Part shown: in pieces, positions 35,958 through 49,020 of the stretch
Position numbering within the stretch: the first letter of the stretch is position 1
Layout: the number at the start of each line of letters is the position of its first letter
DNA from: Seriola aureovittata
Taxonomy: Eukaryota; Chordata; Actinopteri; Carangiformes; Carangidae
Assembly: GCF_021018895.1 (NCBI RefSeq)
Contig: NC_079376.1
Coordinates: 9,865,001 to 9,929,000 of the forward strand
Direction: 5' to 3'
Length of the DNA: 64,000 bases
Made by a program: the position numbers and the translations under genes
The notes under the pieces: model-generated
Seen by the model: only the letters and a program-made list of their open reading frames with translations
What the model was told of the DNA's origin: nothing
The model's database searches: none

Positions 35958-38900
35958 AGTTCTTTGTCCTTTACAACTCACAGCTTCATTTTTTATTAAG
36001 TTTATATAGCCTAGCTGTAGTTATTTTTATTGTGTCCTGCCAAAATACTTTCGATGTAGATATATGAAAATGTAAATGCATATTGGTTAATAGATATTCA
36101 GATAAGCTGTTTTCCCTGGGAACCTCCTTTAGGAAGGTTTTTGTTTTGGACCCTCTTCAGGGACTCCTGGAGATCCACAACCCCGCTGTGAATCAGTTCA
36201 AATCCAAGCACAGCACACCAGCAGATTTATTCTCATATGAAGCTGTAACAAAGTCTTTTTTTTTTTTTTCAACTTTCAAAAATGTAACTGTTTATTCAAT
36301 ATAATCCCACGATATTGATTTACTGCCTTTGTCAATAGTTTACCCAGAGCTGGAAACAGGTGACACACTTGGCTTGCTATTGTCTGAGGTATAAGCAGCT
36401 TTTTGCTGTCTCTGGGTGCAGTGTGGGGCAACCTTCCTCGATCTCCGAGGTTCTTGGGAGATTTCCGTCCTCACAAGACTGACCAACGCTGAGGTGGATT
36501 AACTACCTGATAGACTGCATATCTCGGTGATGTATCATTGTCATAGTCCAGGGATTTACCCTGAGGTAATGATTGAAAAGTCTGCAGATTTTGGCACAAA
36601 TTTTGCCACACATTTCATGCACGGTGAGAGTGCACCAAAAAGGGAGTAAAACACACAGTCACCCAGTATTGAAATGTGTCCAGAAAGTTTAATATTCCAA
36701 GTAAAGCGAATTTAATCCTAACGTCTATTGCCAAAATAAGGGTTGTAGCTCTGAGACGCTGTTATTTACAACTTCCACACAGAGATAAATTGGCCTCAGT
36801 GATTCTTTCATGTTTTAAATCGGCTCTGGATCTCCGGTTCTCCTCCTGGGGTCATGTACATGTCTTGGGAAAAAAAAAACTTTCCTTGTGTTGCGGGGCC
36901 TTGTTGATTGGGACCAAAGAGTGGTTTATACAGATCAGGAGATCTGGGATGCAAATAATCTGGCAGGGAATCAGAGAATTTATTTTGTTAATCATTATTG
37001 ATCTCCTCAGTCACCCTGACAGGCTTTGGTTGGAAAGTCTTATGCCCCATTGAGCTCTTGACTGCTGGGCCTTCAGATAAATCCCCATGCAAAAGCTGCA
37101 GATCTTTGGCGTGCATGTGTGTGTGTGTGTGTGTGTGCGCATCTGTGCATGTGTGTGGCTTTATGACTCAAGGCCACTTAGTATTCCTCACCTTCTAGCA
37201 CATACCATCTGCATGACTCTCGAAGCTGGATCTCAAGCTGTGATTGTCTCATTTCAACACCATTACTAAAACCATTTGTGTTTTGTCTCTTTGATGGGGA
37301 CCTTGTCATGCACAATTTATTTTTGGTCAGACTTACAGCCTTTCTTGTGGGATCCGTATTTCATGTTTTCACTTTCAAGCTCTAATGACTGGGACTAATC
37401 ATGCTGATGACCTGATATTGCACCAGAATATTAAAAATGGATCAAACATTCCTTTTTGTCAGCCTAACTGTATGATTTGATACTATAAAATTATTGCAGC
37501 TATATTTTATATTGAACACAGCTGAAGGTTGTGCAACAGCAACAAGTGCTCACTTGCACTTGATACTAGAAACTACTAGATATAGACAGATCCTAAATGA
37601 TGTTCATGCAGCCTTTTACCATGTAACAGCTATGAATTGCTGCTTAGTTTGGTGAACTACCATCAAAACTGCAACTGTTTTCAAGGTTGTTTTTTCACTT
37701 TCTAGCCAGGTCGTTTAACTACCTTCACTCATTTGCAACATTATTAATATTACATATCACTATCATGTTGTAATGTAACATTTTTTATTTGTAAGTTGTT
37801 ATACATGTGATGTCGTATTACTTCCCTTCATTTTATTGCACCATAACTGCATAAAATGTCCTACAAAACATCGGTGTAGTGCTTTTATAATAACACGTCA
37901 GTTCCAGGTAAATTAACAATGACAAAGTAACAAGATGTTTATGTGACTTTATTGAGATAAATGCGATACTGAGATGCCACGTCACTAGACGTGTCAAAGA
38001 CAACCAGACAAGACCGTACCAGCATTACCTTAGACCACAAGATGCAAACCGCAGATAAACCTCAGAAACAGTCACGTAAAAAAAAAACAAAAAAAAACAA
38101 ACAAACAGCATGTTATGGAGCAATTTGTTACACTCAGATAAGATAAGGATCAACATGTACAGTACATGCACCACTGGTGGACAAATAAAAAAGGGAATAA
38201 CTTGCGCATCCAGTGCGTCACACATCAAACACGCGTGGCTCGGTAAGAGTGGGTGTCACTCTGTCGTTTGTTTTGGGGAGCCCTTTCATACAGCCTGTGC
38301 TTCTGTTCATATGTCTCAATGTGTCGCATACAAAGGGTACAATAGGGTCATACAAATTCCAGCTAAACCGGCATTTAGTGTAAGTATAATCCTGTCTGAA
38401 AATGATTTGAGCCTTGCGAGACAAAACGCTCTTGATTAACGTTAATGTTTATATACACATTACTGGACGTAAATTGTATATATTACAAAAAAGTTTTATG
38501 ATTCTTAGAGATTTTCTTCGTGTTTCTATGTCTTTGTTTCTTTGGGTGAAGCAGCAGTATCACATTTTGTGGTTGATGTGTGTTTGGCAGGAAAAGGAGA
38601 AACATTTCTCCAACAAGAAATAAATCTTCATATTATTATTCCAGTTCTACTTTGATGAATATTTATTGTCATTTTTGGTTATGTAGAATGTTTTACTTCA
38701 CTTGTCTTTTTCATTCTTGCAAGAACACACTGACCTAAATCTACATATTTGTCTAAAATCACGTTTTCCATGTCATGCAGGATGTGATGCACATTGCAGC
38801 TGCTCGACAGAAAACAGATTCATATTTTCATTGATAGTTGATAACTCTCATTTCACAACAAAACCGTATTAGGGCTCATGTGTACAGTTTTTGAATAACT

Positions 38901-40439
38901 GTGCAGCATTATGTTTACTTGGAATATATTTATTGAATATATTTTTTTAAAGAACCATTGGTCTATTCCGCGTTTATTCACTATTAAACCATTGGAGAGA
39001 TGAGTTGCTCTTATTATGAAGTTATCCTTTGTTAATGAATTATATCATTATTAAGTTACACTGTCTTTTATCCGCATTTATCCGCATCTCACATTGTGGC
39101 CTATCGCGGCCCGAGAGCCTTGCTGTGTTCCCTCAGCACAGGAAGGCTGAGCTGTGGATACTGCTGGAGCATTTGAAGATATGCCGTGGATGTCCCATCC
39201 TAAGGTGTTGACCAGGCTTAGCCCCTTTGAGCCCCTCCAGTTCCGAAGGAGATTACCAACTGCGGGTGGCTTAGACCCACAGGGAGCGACTGACTGACTT
39301 ATTTCACTACTTACGATGTGAACCTCTGATCCCACAGTCCGAGTCTTTGTATGTGCGTAGACAGGAAAAGACTCTAAAAGCACCTGATTTAAAACTGTAA
39401 AAAGGCAAGTATTAAAAGGCCTCTAACTATCTATCAAATCACTTTTTCCGTATTTCTTTTTTTTGGGTACATAACATGTTGTGAAAAGTGACTGTACAAA
39501 CTTGCGGAAAGTTCACCTGCCATCACTTCTCTTTGAGTGAGCTGAGCACAGTCACGGAGCTCACTTATCCTCTGACATTTGCCTTTGGCCATTTAGGGGA
39601 GAGGTCAGCAGCGATTTGCTGCTGCTTTGACGTTAGCTGGGAGAATGGGGTGATTTCACCTCTGTGTGCCCGTGTCACTAAATCCTGCTCGGAGCCGCTC
39701 ACCTGTGAACACCGGCCCTTAATCAGCAGTAGCTCAAAGGCGACCCGGCCGCATTCAGACCCCGAGCCCAATGTAATAACACACCTTCATTTTCTCTTTC
39801 TTCTCTTTCAGACGCTCCGTGAAGTGTTCACTAGTGCAGACACGCGCCGCAGCCATTGATCAAACCTCAGCTTTCACTAATGTGCGGACTTCTCATTGGA
39901 ACATTCTTCAACACAGCCGCCTCGTGTTTCTTTGGGTGTTTGGGCTGCTTGTCCTGTAATCCCCCTAACCCAGCCCTGGGTCCTGAAAGCCTGTAAGTGG
40001 TGTGAGGGGTTAAGGGAGGGAGAAGGACAAGGGAAACAGAGTTTGAGGATGATTGGACAAACTATTTTAATCCCTGTAATGGAATTGGCATGTAAACTCA
40101 TGAACCTAGAAGTAAACAGAAAGAAAATGGAGAGGGATGGATGTTGAATTGGTCTGAGCCTTTCCGGGGGAGCTGTGTTGAAACTCACATCTTGCCCCTC
40201 CTTCGCGAGAACAAAGATAGGTCGAAGTCTTCTCCGGCCCATCTCCTTCAACCGGCATCACTGTTTAGATAAACACTATAAGTTTCCTTCTGCAAAGAAT
40301 GTCTACGTTTAAAGTCGTACATTTTCGACAGGCTTTGTTCTTGGGCCGAAGTCAAGAGCACAGAACCGTTTTGGCCTGAATAGCTAAGAAGGTATCAGCA
40401 GCCGAAGTTATTTTAATGATAAGATAACAGGATCTGTGT

Positions 40440-40900
40440 TCAGAATAAAAAGTGGCCATGCCAAGCCATCATCTCATACAACACTCTTGCTGGAGAATAT
40501 CATCAGACCCATTAGAAAGAGAGATCACCGGTGACACTCCAGCATGTGCGATTAAGGTTCGGTGTGCGGATGCTGTGGAGTTGCTGGCTGCCTTCCTGCC
40601 AAGTGAGTGGCAGGACTTTAATGTCCCTCCATCTCCTGCTGTCGCTGCAAACCTGCCCCTGCCAGATGTTATCAAAGGGAGCTGGTCAAGTGAGTGGTGG
40701 AGGGGGCCTTTTTTAGGCCTTTTCTCTCCCTCTGTCAGGGCGCAAGGAGACACACTCGGGGCTTCAACACTGTCCAGACGCAGCCTGAGTGGGGCAACGC
40801 CTGATGCCGGGACTCTGGGGGGTTACGCTGGGAAAGTTTCTCAATGGATTAAAAAGCTTTTTTATCACCATTTGGATTGGCACTTGAAGATACTCCTTTA
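40440..40900. promoter_or_regulatory. Candidate regulatory block with NKX2- and TCF-like sites
   Basis: CAAGTGAGTGG occurs twice (40600-40610 and 40687-40697); the second lies in TCAAGTG, an NKX2-type core. ATCAAAGG (TCF/LEF type) is at 40671-40678. The block is non-repetitive and GC-richer than its flanks. A 149-codon open stretch overlaps it but resembles no protein. The role is inferred. Confidence 0.25.
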
Positions 40901-43278
40901 ATCTGAGCGGGGAATTGACTTTGCCCACACCACAGTCCCTAAGAGGCCAAGCTAAGAGGCAGCCAAATAAATTCTCCAGCGGTGGCGCTGCTTGGTGATA
41001 GAGAACCTCACAAGTGTTATGTTCTGGAGCTCAGGAGAAAAATAGATTAGACATGAATAAATGGAAATTGACCAGAATAGAACATAATTAAATTACATGC
41101 AACACAGTAAACTGATACAGTTCCCTGAAGTGACCGGTGACTCAAAATTGAATATCTGGAATTCTTTGCGGGCTTAAATATGTAATATTCTCAAAATTGG
41201 GTTTACTGTTCAAAGTTGCTGCTCAGCAGGAAAATGTTTCCATTTTACTTTCACTAGTCACAGTAAAAGAAAGGTAGGTGTTTTCTAGAATGTCTCTAAT
41301 CTGATTTTCAGAAAGTCACACATCACCTTAACTGACCCTGACTGAAAGCAGAAAGGCAAAAGTGTCAAAATTATTGATGCACATCAAACCGAATTTCAAC
41401 TACAGTTTTTAATTCTATCAGTAGGAACCTCATAAATCAGACATGGACTAGAGACCGGCTGTAGCCATCCCAGCAAACCATAGTGAAGTAAGAAATCAGC
41501 AAAACACTTCACAAAGGTTGGATTACAGTCAAAGGCCCTCATTTCCAAACTTACCACCCCTCTGTGTTTCACTGCATCTCTCTTGCCCAAAGCTGCCTTA
41601 GCATTTGAGGCTATGAAGAAGCTCTTTAAGGGGTGAGTGTCAACAGCGTCTTTTCGAACCATGACATTTAATACAGCGTGTAAATCACTCCAGGGACCTG
41701 TTATTCCTTCAAGAATGTAATTACATACTTTCAAATAAAACATGAAAGGGCCCAACAAGTTTTAAAACGCAGTGTGTGCTCTCAAGACGGCAGGAAGGAA
41801 TTCCAAGCAGTTGGAAAATGCTAACATCCCTGTGTGGGCGAACCATGGGCAAGAGGAGAGGAGAGTGTTGTAACAGGAAAAAAGACAAAATACTTGACGT
41901 ATAAAAATTAAAAGCATTAAAGTGCTGAATTCAATGATATTATTTTCAACCATGTGCTCTATGTTACTGAGTTTTGTAATCACAGTGATCAGTTGACTGT
42001 TTATGAAGCGCCACAGCAGTTACTGTGAGGCTTTCTGTTCTCACACGGCACACATTGAGTTTACAGTGACAACACTGACAGACTGACTGTTATTTTTTAA
42101 ACAATGGGTCTTCAATTTCAGACAAAGATAGAGAAAATCACCCGTCTCACTTCTAGCCAAACAAATGTCACCGGCAAATTTGATCAGCTCTAGCTCGCTA
42201 GCAAATTAAGCTAACATTAGCTCAGCGCGTTGGTTTAAAACACAGATTTAAGCTTGCTCTTTAATGTCTCCTGCTGACTTGTTTAATCATTTTGAATCTC
42301 GTAAAAGAGGATTTATTGTGCACTTGTTCTGAACATACATGATGGTGCTAAAGGTCTGAAGCTAAAGCCGCATGTCCCAGGCAAACGTCAGCTTCCCCAC
42401 CAACTGACGGTCTATACCGAAGAGAAAAGAGAAGCTCTTGTTCTTGTGTGGCAGTGTGTAGAGCTTTTAATCCTGGTGGTACAAGGACAAATGTAAAATC
42501 AGACTTTCAGCATAACCCTGTTTAGCAAGTTAGATTACACATTCGTCCGTATATTCGAACAGTATGTTTCACGTTTGCCATTACAAGAGAAATGGGTTTA
42601 AGATTATGCTTTTGGCAAATGCGGCGATATCTCAGGAAATGTTAGCATAAACTTTCCCAAATCAAATAAAGAGACAGAGCCACTAACGTTAGCCTAAACT
42701 TTGTTAAAGGATACAATGTTTTCATCTCTGTTAACTATCCTGCCTTTAACACCAGTTAATTAAGTGGAGAGCATGATTCTGGTTATATATCTTATACATA
42801 GGACTACTGGACAATAGCCATGGTCTCTTTGAGCAATCTACACATGTGCAATCAACTCACTGACTGATTATGTGCTTGACTCGTATGTCAAAACACTAAT
42901 AAAAGCAACATGAATTGATTTATTAGGAGAGACCGATTTGTTTATCAAACCCGGGGTCTCCAGCTTGGATATTTGTCAAACTGAATTTGTTTGTAATGTC
43001 AACACAGCACAACAGCTGGATGCAGAATAGAGAGGAGACGTTTGTCACAGTGCAGCTTGTCAAAGGAATACAGGCCTACTTTACTTTTGATTGACTTGAG
43101 AGTGTCAGTGTGCGTGTTTGGCTCTGCATAAAGCGAGTGACACTAATTTTGAATAGCTTTGTATCAGTGCAATGACATTTTGCTACATTCAAACCCAGTC
43201 AATGAGATTTTACATAACCACAAACCTATGTGTTTAAACAGTTGTGTGGTGCGCTTTTTTCCTTATGTGAGAAGTAAC

Positions 43279-43292
43279 ATCTCCATGGTAAC
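43279..43292. promoter_or_regulatory. RFX X-box-like site
   Basis: ATCTCCATGGTAAC, which is GTTACCATGGAGAT on the other strand, about 8 kb upstream of the candidate bmp4 promoter. Confidence 0.35.
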
Positions 43293-44639
43293 TTTTTCGT
43301 CTTTCGGCCGTGTCCATCAAATGTACTGTAACAGGATAAACTGAATTATATGACTGCCAGAAATGACAGGTTTCCTCTCAGTGATACGGTTTATTCACCG
43401 GATTAATCCGGTCTGAGTAAAGCTCCTGTGTTTGTGAGTATGTAAAGCTGTTCTAACCAGGGCTCAGTATCCAGTGACTCACTCCTGACGTAATATTTCA
43501 TGGTGTAGTCGGATGTTACTCTCAGGGGTGTCTGGCCTGCTGCTTGGGATTTGGCACGGAGTAGTAGGTGGTCAGGCGATTAGGTCACCACACTGCTCAG
43601 GGATCCAGGAATGCTGTAACCCAGGTTCTGGGATCTGCCGTGCTTCCGATCTCTCTGTGGGAACCAATATGTTGCATGCTTATGCCATGGAAAATGCACT
43701 TATGTTGGAGCAGAGCGGAGAGAGACTAACCTCCAGGTTCCACCCAGCACCACATAATTAAACTAGGAGGGAATTTTACACACTTTAAAGAGAGAACCTC
43801 TCCACTTTGCTTTCGGGGCAGCAGCATGTAATTGCTTCTGCTGGAACGGCTGACGTTTTAGGAGTGGTCGGAATATCTTGGCGAAGCTGGTAGCAACAAA
43901 GCTCTCGTGCTTGGAAGTATGAGCCTGTTGTGGTTGATTTGGCAGGAAATTCTACAAAAATGACCATAATGTGACGTATACACACTCATCCGCCATTTGT
44001 CATTGTGCTTAGAAGCTATATGAACCCTTTTACAAAAACTGAGGAACATATTTAAAAAGCAAGTCACTTCAACAGCCATGAGAGTAGATATGGCGTTTTA
44101 GGAAAAAGGTACTGAGAGAAGGGGAGGACTACTGAAGAATTCCCTTATGCAGGATATCCTATGATCTTTTTCTGGATGGCTGACTGAAAACTTAATTTCT
44201 AGCTGGGCTTGTAATTGTAGGTCATTTTGCTCTATGAGTGCAATTGCAGATTTGATAAACAAGGTCCTCTGGCAGTGCACTGTTTACTTTCAGGGCCTTG
44301 ATTTGAGAGCTGAGGCTCAGGGGTGGGATACAGTTTACCCCACATACACTCAAGCAGGCACGCTAACACAACACACTCTATGTGTGCGCGCACAGTCATG
44401 CACGGATGCACACCTTGAACCAGGGCTTGCTGTACCATGTTGTCCAGACAAAAGATTAACAAAGAGTAAGGCTGGTGTTATTCTATATTTTTCTTATTGT
44501 CCTCAAATCCCATGAAAATATCAAAACCAACAAACTGTTATGTCGTCTCTCGATACTTTCTGACTTCCCCAGCATGTGTTTGTCTCTCAACCCCAAGCCC
44601 ATTCGTTCTTACTGAAGATTTCCTACTGAAATCTTTAAA

Positions 44640-45010
44640 AAACTGGTGACAAATATACTTATAATTTCCCAAAATAATCGACCACTGTAGGTTTCATCAA
44701 ACATTACTCCTACAGGAATAAAGAGGACATTTGTTGTGGACTATTTCCAGCCACACATTTTGTGCTACTGAGTATTTATGGCAGCAGGACAATTGACTCA
44801 AAGTAAACTGCCTGTGTTCATCATACTGGAGTAACACGCCACCCAGCACAACAGTGTGACTCACATGGTTTTAATAGCTTTTCAACTAAAATGGAGGTCT
44901 ATGGCGCAGAGACTTGATATTAACATTGGTTTATTTTAATGAGATTATAAGACAAATATACAAAATCACCAGAACTGTTTCTTAATTTCATATCAGAGCT
45001 GAACTGAATC
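44640..45010. repeat. Probable dispersed fish repeat
   Basis: Phrases such as GGCAGCAGGACAATTGACTC and AAAATGGAGGTCTATGGCGCAGAG look like a recurrent fish interspersed repeat. Recognition is from memory and the ends are not defined. Confidence 0.3.
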
Positions 45011-45633
45011 AGATTCGTTAATAACCTTAAGGTGCATTTCAATTCTGCCTTGTTAAAGTTATGGTCTGCACGGCTGGTGGGATAGTGCAGATCCTAAGTC
45101 AGATAGTTACGAGGCCGGATGTAACTCAAGTTGTTGACTGCTGGGAAGCTCTTAAAAGCACGCTTAGTCATATTATCTGCAGTTCCACGTCAAATCGAGC
45201 TTCTCTGTGAAAGCATGCTTCAGAGAAGAGAGTTTGTAATTCCAGTACAATGGAATACGAGAGGGAGCTGGGATGCGTCGTAAAAAAGATGCTCCAGTCT
45301 CTACAAACAAACACGGTTTCAACACAAATAAAGCTAAAGAGGGCAGGAAAAAGCAGTCAGATTTATCCGCTGTAGTTGCGGAGACATGGTATAATGAATC
45401 CAGCTAACTGAAGCCACATTTTTCTCCTCTCTGTGCTTCACCGCTGTCGTTCCCCGGGGCCGGTTGACATGACAGAAATTTTCCGCTGACGATAAAATAA
45501 ATAAATAAATAAACAAAAGGTTGGTGATTCCAAAATGAGTCAGGAGCATTAAGTTGCTGGTTGTGCTTTTTTTTTTTTTTTTTTTTTTTTTACTGCAAGA
45601 GTATATTTGATGGCTGCAGCTGTAGATCACACT

Positions 45634-45656
45634 AACACACACACACACACACACAC

Positions 45657-45735
<79 letters not shown>
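45634..45735. repeat. Compound (CA)n array with two TACATA interruptions
   Basis: Three CA blocks separated by identical CATACATACA breaks. Confidence 0.95.
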
Positions 45736-45736
<1 letters not shown>

Positions 45737-48611
45737 CGATTTAAGCAAAGACGGAGCCAGGGCCTTGAAGGGGCCTGCTGGGTTCGAGCACCGGATGATA
45801 CCGAAAACTAAGCGTTCAGATTTTCTTTTCCAAGGTCTCATAGTAAAGACCCAAAGCCCTTCTCCCCATCGGAAAATCTAATTTATAATGATTGTGTGTT
45901 TATATGCACATCAATATGCCTTTATCATTTAGGAAACACAAATACGCAGTTTCTGTGTTGACGCATGCAAACATCGTATCCTTTTCACAGAAACCCAAAT
46001 AAGCTCTGACCCAAGTCACGGAACAAAAGCTCACTGGGAAAAAAAAAGCTAAATAAAAATACCACAGTTTTAGTGATATTAGCCAGGATAATGATGCATG
46101 TGTTGTGATGTGATGTTATTCCAGTTATGGTTGTCTTTTGTGGTTTGGCTCACTTCAAATTGTATCTGAGGGCTCATTTGAAATGTTTTGTTTATTTATA
46201 TGAACGGGGATATCCGGGAGCAGGATCTAAAAAAGAAATGCATAAACATATTATCCAGAATTTGATTTTAACCAGAACACAACTAAAAAATCCCAAAAAA
46301 CAGTGCATGTGAGTGAGCCTCCTTCCCTCGCTCCATCCTCTTTGTTCCTGTAACCAACACCTTCCAACCCAAGCTGCTTCCTCTCCTCAGGAGCTGTAGG
46401 TGCGAAAAACGGGAAGCCCAATCCCTGCTGCGGGAGCCTGCTGGTCACCATGGCAGCTGCTCAAACACGCCAGCGGTTGGTGCTGAGTTAACTGCCAAAT
46501 TTGTTGCGTTACTCCACCGGTTTCCCTTCCAGTACTTTTACCCCACCCACAGGGAGCCTGGGTCGCAGCGGGGGAGAGGAGGTGAGAACACGGAGTAGAG
46601 AGGGAGGGGGGAGGAGGGAGGAGAGGAAGAGAAGAAGAGGGGAAGGAGGGCAGCCCACTGACTTCTCAGAGGTCCCCATCCCTCCTCACGCTGCTTTAGG
46701 TAAAATCACACCACCACACCACTCTGTGGTTTCCTGTCCTCTCCTCCTATCACAGAACTTCTCGCTAGCTGTTATTTATTTATCACACATGATACACAAG
46801 CAGTAGGCAATGAGAGCGTGTGCACACAACTCCATGGCAAAAAGATACCACCACACAATATCCATGCTGTTTTATCACAAAACTTTAAGGTCATGTTCAG
46901 ACCAACTGCAGCCTCCTCATTAATTTCAATGAGGAAAAAAAAAACACTTTAACTTGGAGCACAATTCAACCTCATCTATATTGGCCAATCAAATACACAA
47001 AAGCACATGTTCCTGGTAGCGGGGCCACAGCCAGGACTTTGGAAATACTGAGGTAATGAGTCCAAATTCCTCCGGCAGAACTGCCTCCGCCCTAAGAAAT
47101 TTTTGACCAACCACCAACCAAAATAATCACCAAAATTTTCTGGGTGTTTAAAAAACAAAAAGTATAAATTTCATGTTTTATTTGTTCGTATAAACTGTTA
47201 ATTATATATTCTTGTCTCCTCTAGACTTCTACAGGAGAATATCAACTTCTTTGCCACCGTAACACTCGAGTTATATAATATCTAGTACAAAAAATATCAA
47301 TATCAGGCTTCATAAAACAATATATTCAATAGGTTCGTAGCCCAAATACTGGCCCCAGTGTCCTCAGTGGTAGCTACAGCTGTGCCTGGTAGAGTGCTTT
47401 GTAATCTTAATAACATTATTCTACTTCATGAGCATGGTAATCACTGTCACAGTGATCATTTTCCAGAGTTATTGAATCCTGTCCTATAGTGTGTGTATAT
47501 ATAGAGCACTGAGCAGCTTTTTCGCATCTGATAAGCCTCCGAACTAAACTCCCTGGATCATGTTTCAGTTTTCTAACTGGCACCTTTATCAACACACACA
47601 CACAGACCCGTGCAACTGTTTGTGTTTTCTTTTAAAACCTTCAGTCGGAGCCGTGACCTTTTGCTGTAATTGCCTGCTTACACTCATGCAGCTGGAGGCA
47701 TTCACACTTGGAGGTTTTGTGTACAACTGGAGTTTTTTTTTTTTTTTTTTACTGCCAGCCTCTGAGCAATTATTAGTTAGTGCTGTGCTCAAAGGCACTT
47801 CAACTGCGTTTACCAAAGGATGGGTGGGAACAACAAAAATTCTGTTTCCTAAGGATTCAACCAGTGTAATCAGCATTACATTCACTCAGCTGAGGTGACT
47901 CACAGTCAGATTTAGCTCATCCACCTTTGTGTCATTTCGGCGTGATACCAAATTAGCAAACATGTTTGAATGAAGGCTCCTCAAGAGGGGTTGTTTGCAA
48001 AAGGACAACAAACATTTACAGAAGCCGCTGCACCCTTCTTGGCAGGGCGAGCAGGAGATGACATCAGAGGAAATCACAGTAATTCACTGTTTACGCGGTT
48101 TATTTTGGGGCTTGATTATGTGTAACTCCACAGCGTTTCAGAGGCTTTAAGAACACTTCTAACCATCGGGGCCTCAGCCGTTGTTATTATTGCCTGCATC
48201 TGTTGAAAACCAAATAATGGCGGGTGGTCACCTTTCATCATGGAATGATGGGAATGGGTTCTGTAAGGTGAAACCGTACAACGCAGGCACGGCTGTGACA
48301 TCATTGCTTTTAAATTTGTTTTCTGTCCGTTCGCTAGCAGTGACAGGAACCATCTGGGCTGGTTGGAGAAGGCTGGATGATCAAGGGAGCAGCAGTGTGT
48401 GTGTGTGTGTGTGTGTGTGTGCGCATCTGCGCTTATGTACAGTATGTGTGAATTTGTTAAGCCCACTTTGGTTTCACATGTTTCACATTTTGGGTTTCAC
48501 TGTAGCTCTTTCATATGATTACTCTGTGACAAAGCTGTTTAACCCACTTTTAGCTTTGAGCTTCGAGGTGCTCGCATGAGAACGATGTGCGCGATCGAAA
48601 GGAATGTGAGG

Positions 48612-48644
48612 GTTTCTGGGTGAACGTTGAGTTCACCCAGAAAC
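48612..48644. repeat. Perfect hairpin: 14-bp stem, 5-nt loop
   Basis: GTTTCTGGGTGAAC (48612-48625), loop GTTGA, then GTTCACCCAGAAAC (48631-48644). All 14 positions pair. Confidence 0.95.
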
Positions 48645-48950
48645 ACGGAGATAACGCAGGTCCACAGTCTCGGAGCGCTGATCCACCTTAAAACTCTTTG
48701 ACACTCTTCCGGTCTATTCCACTAAGCTTATGCTATTTGTGCAATCCTGTCTGCATTAAATACAACTATGACTGCACACACACACACAACCACAGACACA
48801 CACACACACACACACACTGCTACCCACTACCGCCACCCTGCCCACACTCTATTTCAGTCTGGACTTTACCGTTCCAGGGACCGCAGGCCCCACCACATAG
48901 AGAGGACTGTGTTGGGCTCTCTAACCCGAGTCAGACCAGGCTATTTGCTG

Positions 48951-49020
48951 GGGTGGGGCGGGGCGGTGGTGGTGAGGAGGTGGGGTGAAGGTGGTGGTGG
49001 TGGTGGTGGGTGGCGGGGTG
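48951..49020. repeat. G-rich GGT/GGGGC tract
   Basis: Repeated GGGGT, GGGGC and (GGT)n words. It has G-quadruplex potential on the plus strand. Confidence 0.85.

Larger units (their letters stand above)
35960..44630. other. Upstream intergenic region, no gene seen
   Basis: Mostly unique AT-rich DNA with a TG tract at 37117-37136. TTAGC/GCTAA-rich words occur around 42160-42250 and 42640-42700. A motif-bearing block at 40440-40900 is listed separately. An open stretch at 41396-41758 (minus) has no recognisable product and no support. Confidence 0.55.

Noticed and set aside
39060..39310. rRNA-like or tRNA-like phrases
   Set aside because: Short chance words only; no extended match to rRNA or a cloverleaf.
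40452..40901. 149-codon plus-strand open stretch
   Set aside because: Open mainly because the block is GC-richer; no domain; better explained as noncoding, possibly regulatory.
41396..41758. 120-codon minus-strand open stretch
   Set aside because: Ordinary amino-acid mix but no family resemblance, and no flanking exon or promoter signals I could support.
45735..45800. tRNA T-arm-like GGTTCGAGC near 45780 and GAGTTCGATTCC near 54800
   Set aside because: No matching acceptor stem, D-arm or anticodon arm could be built around either.
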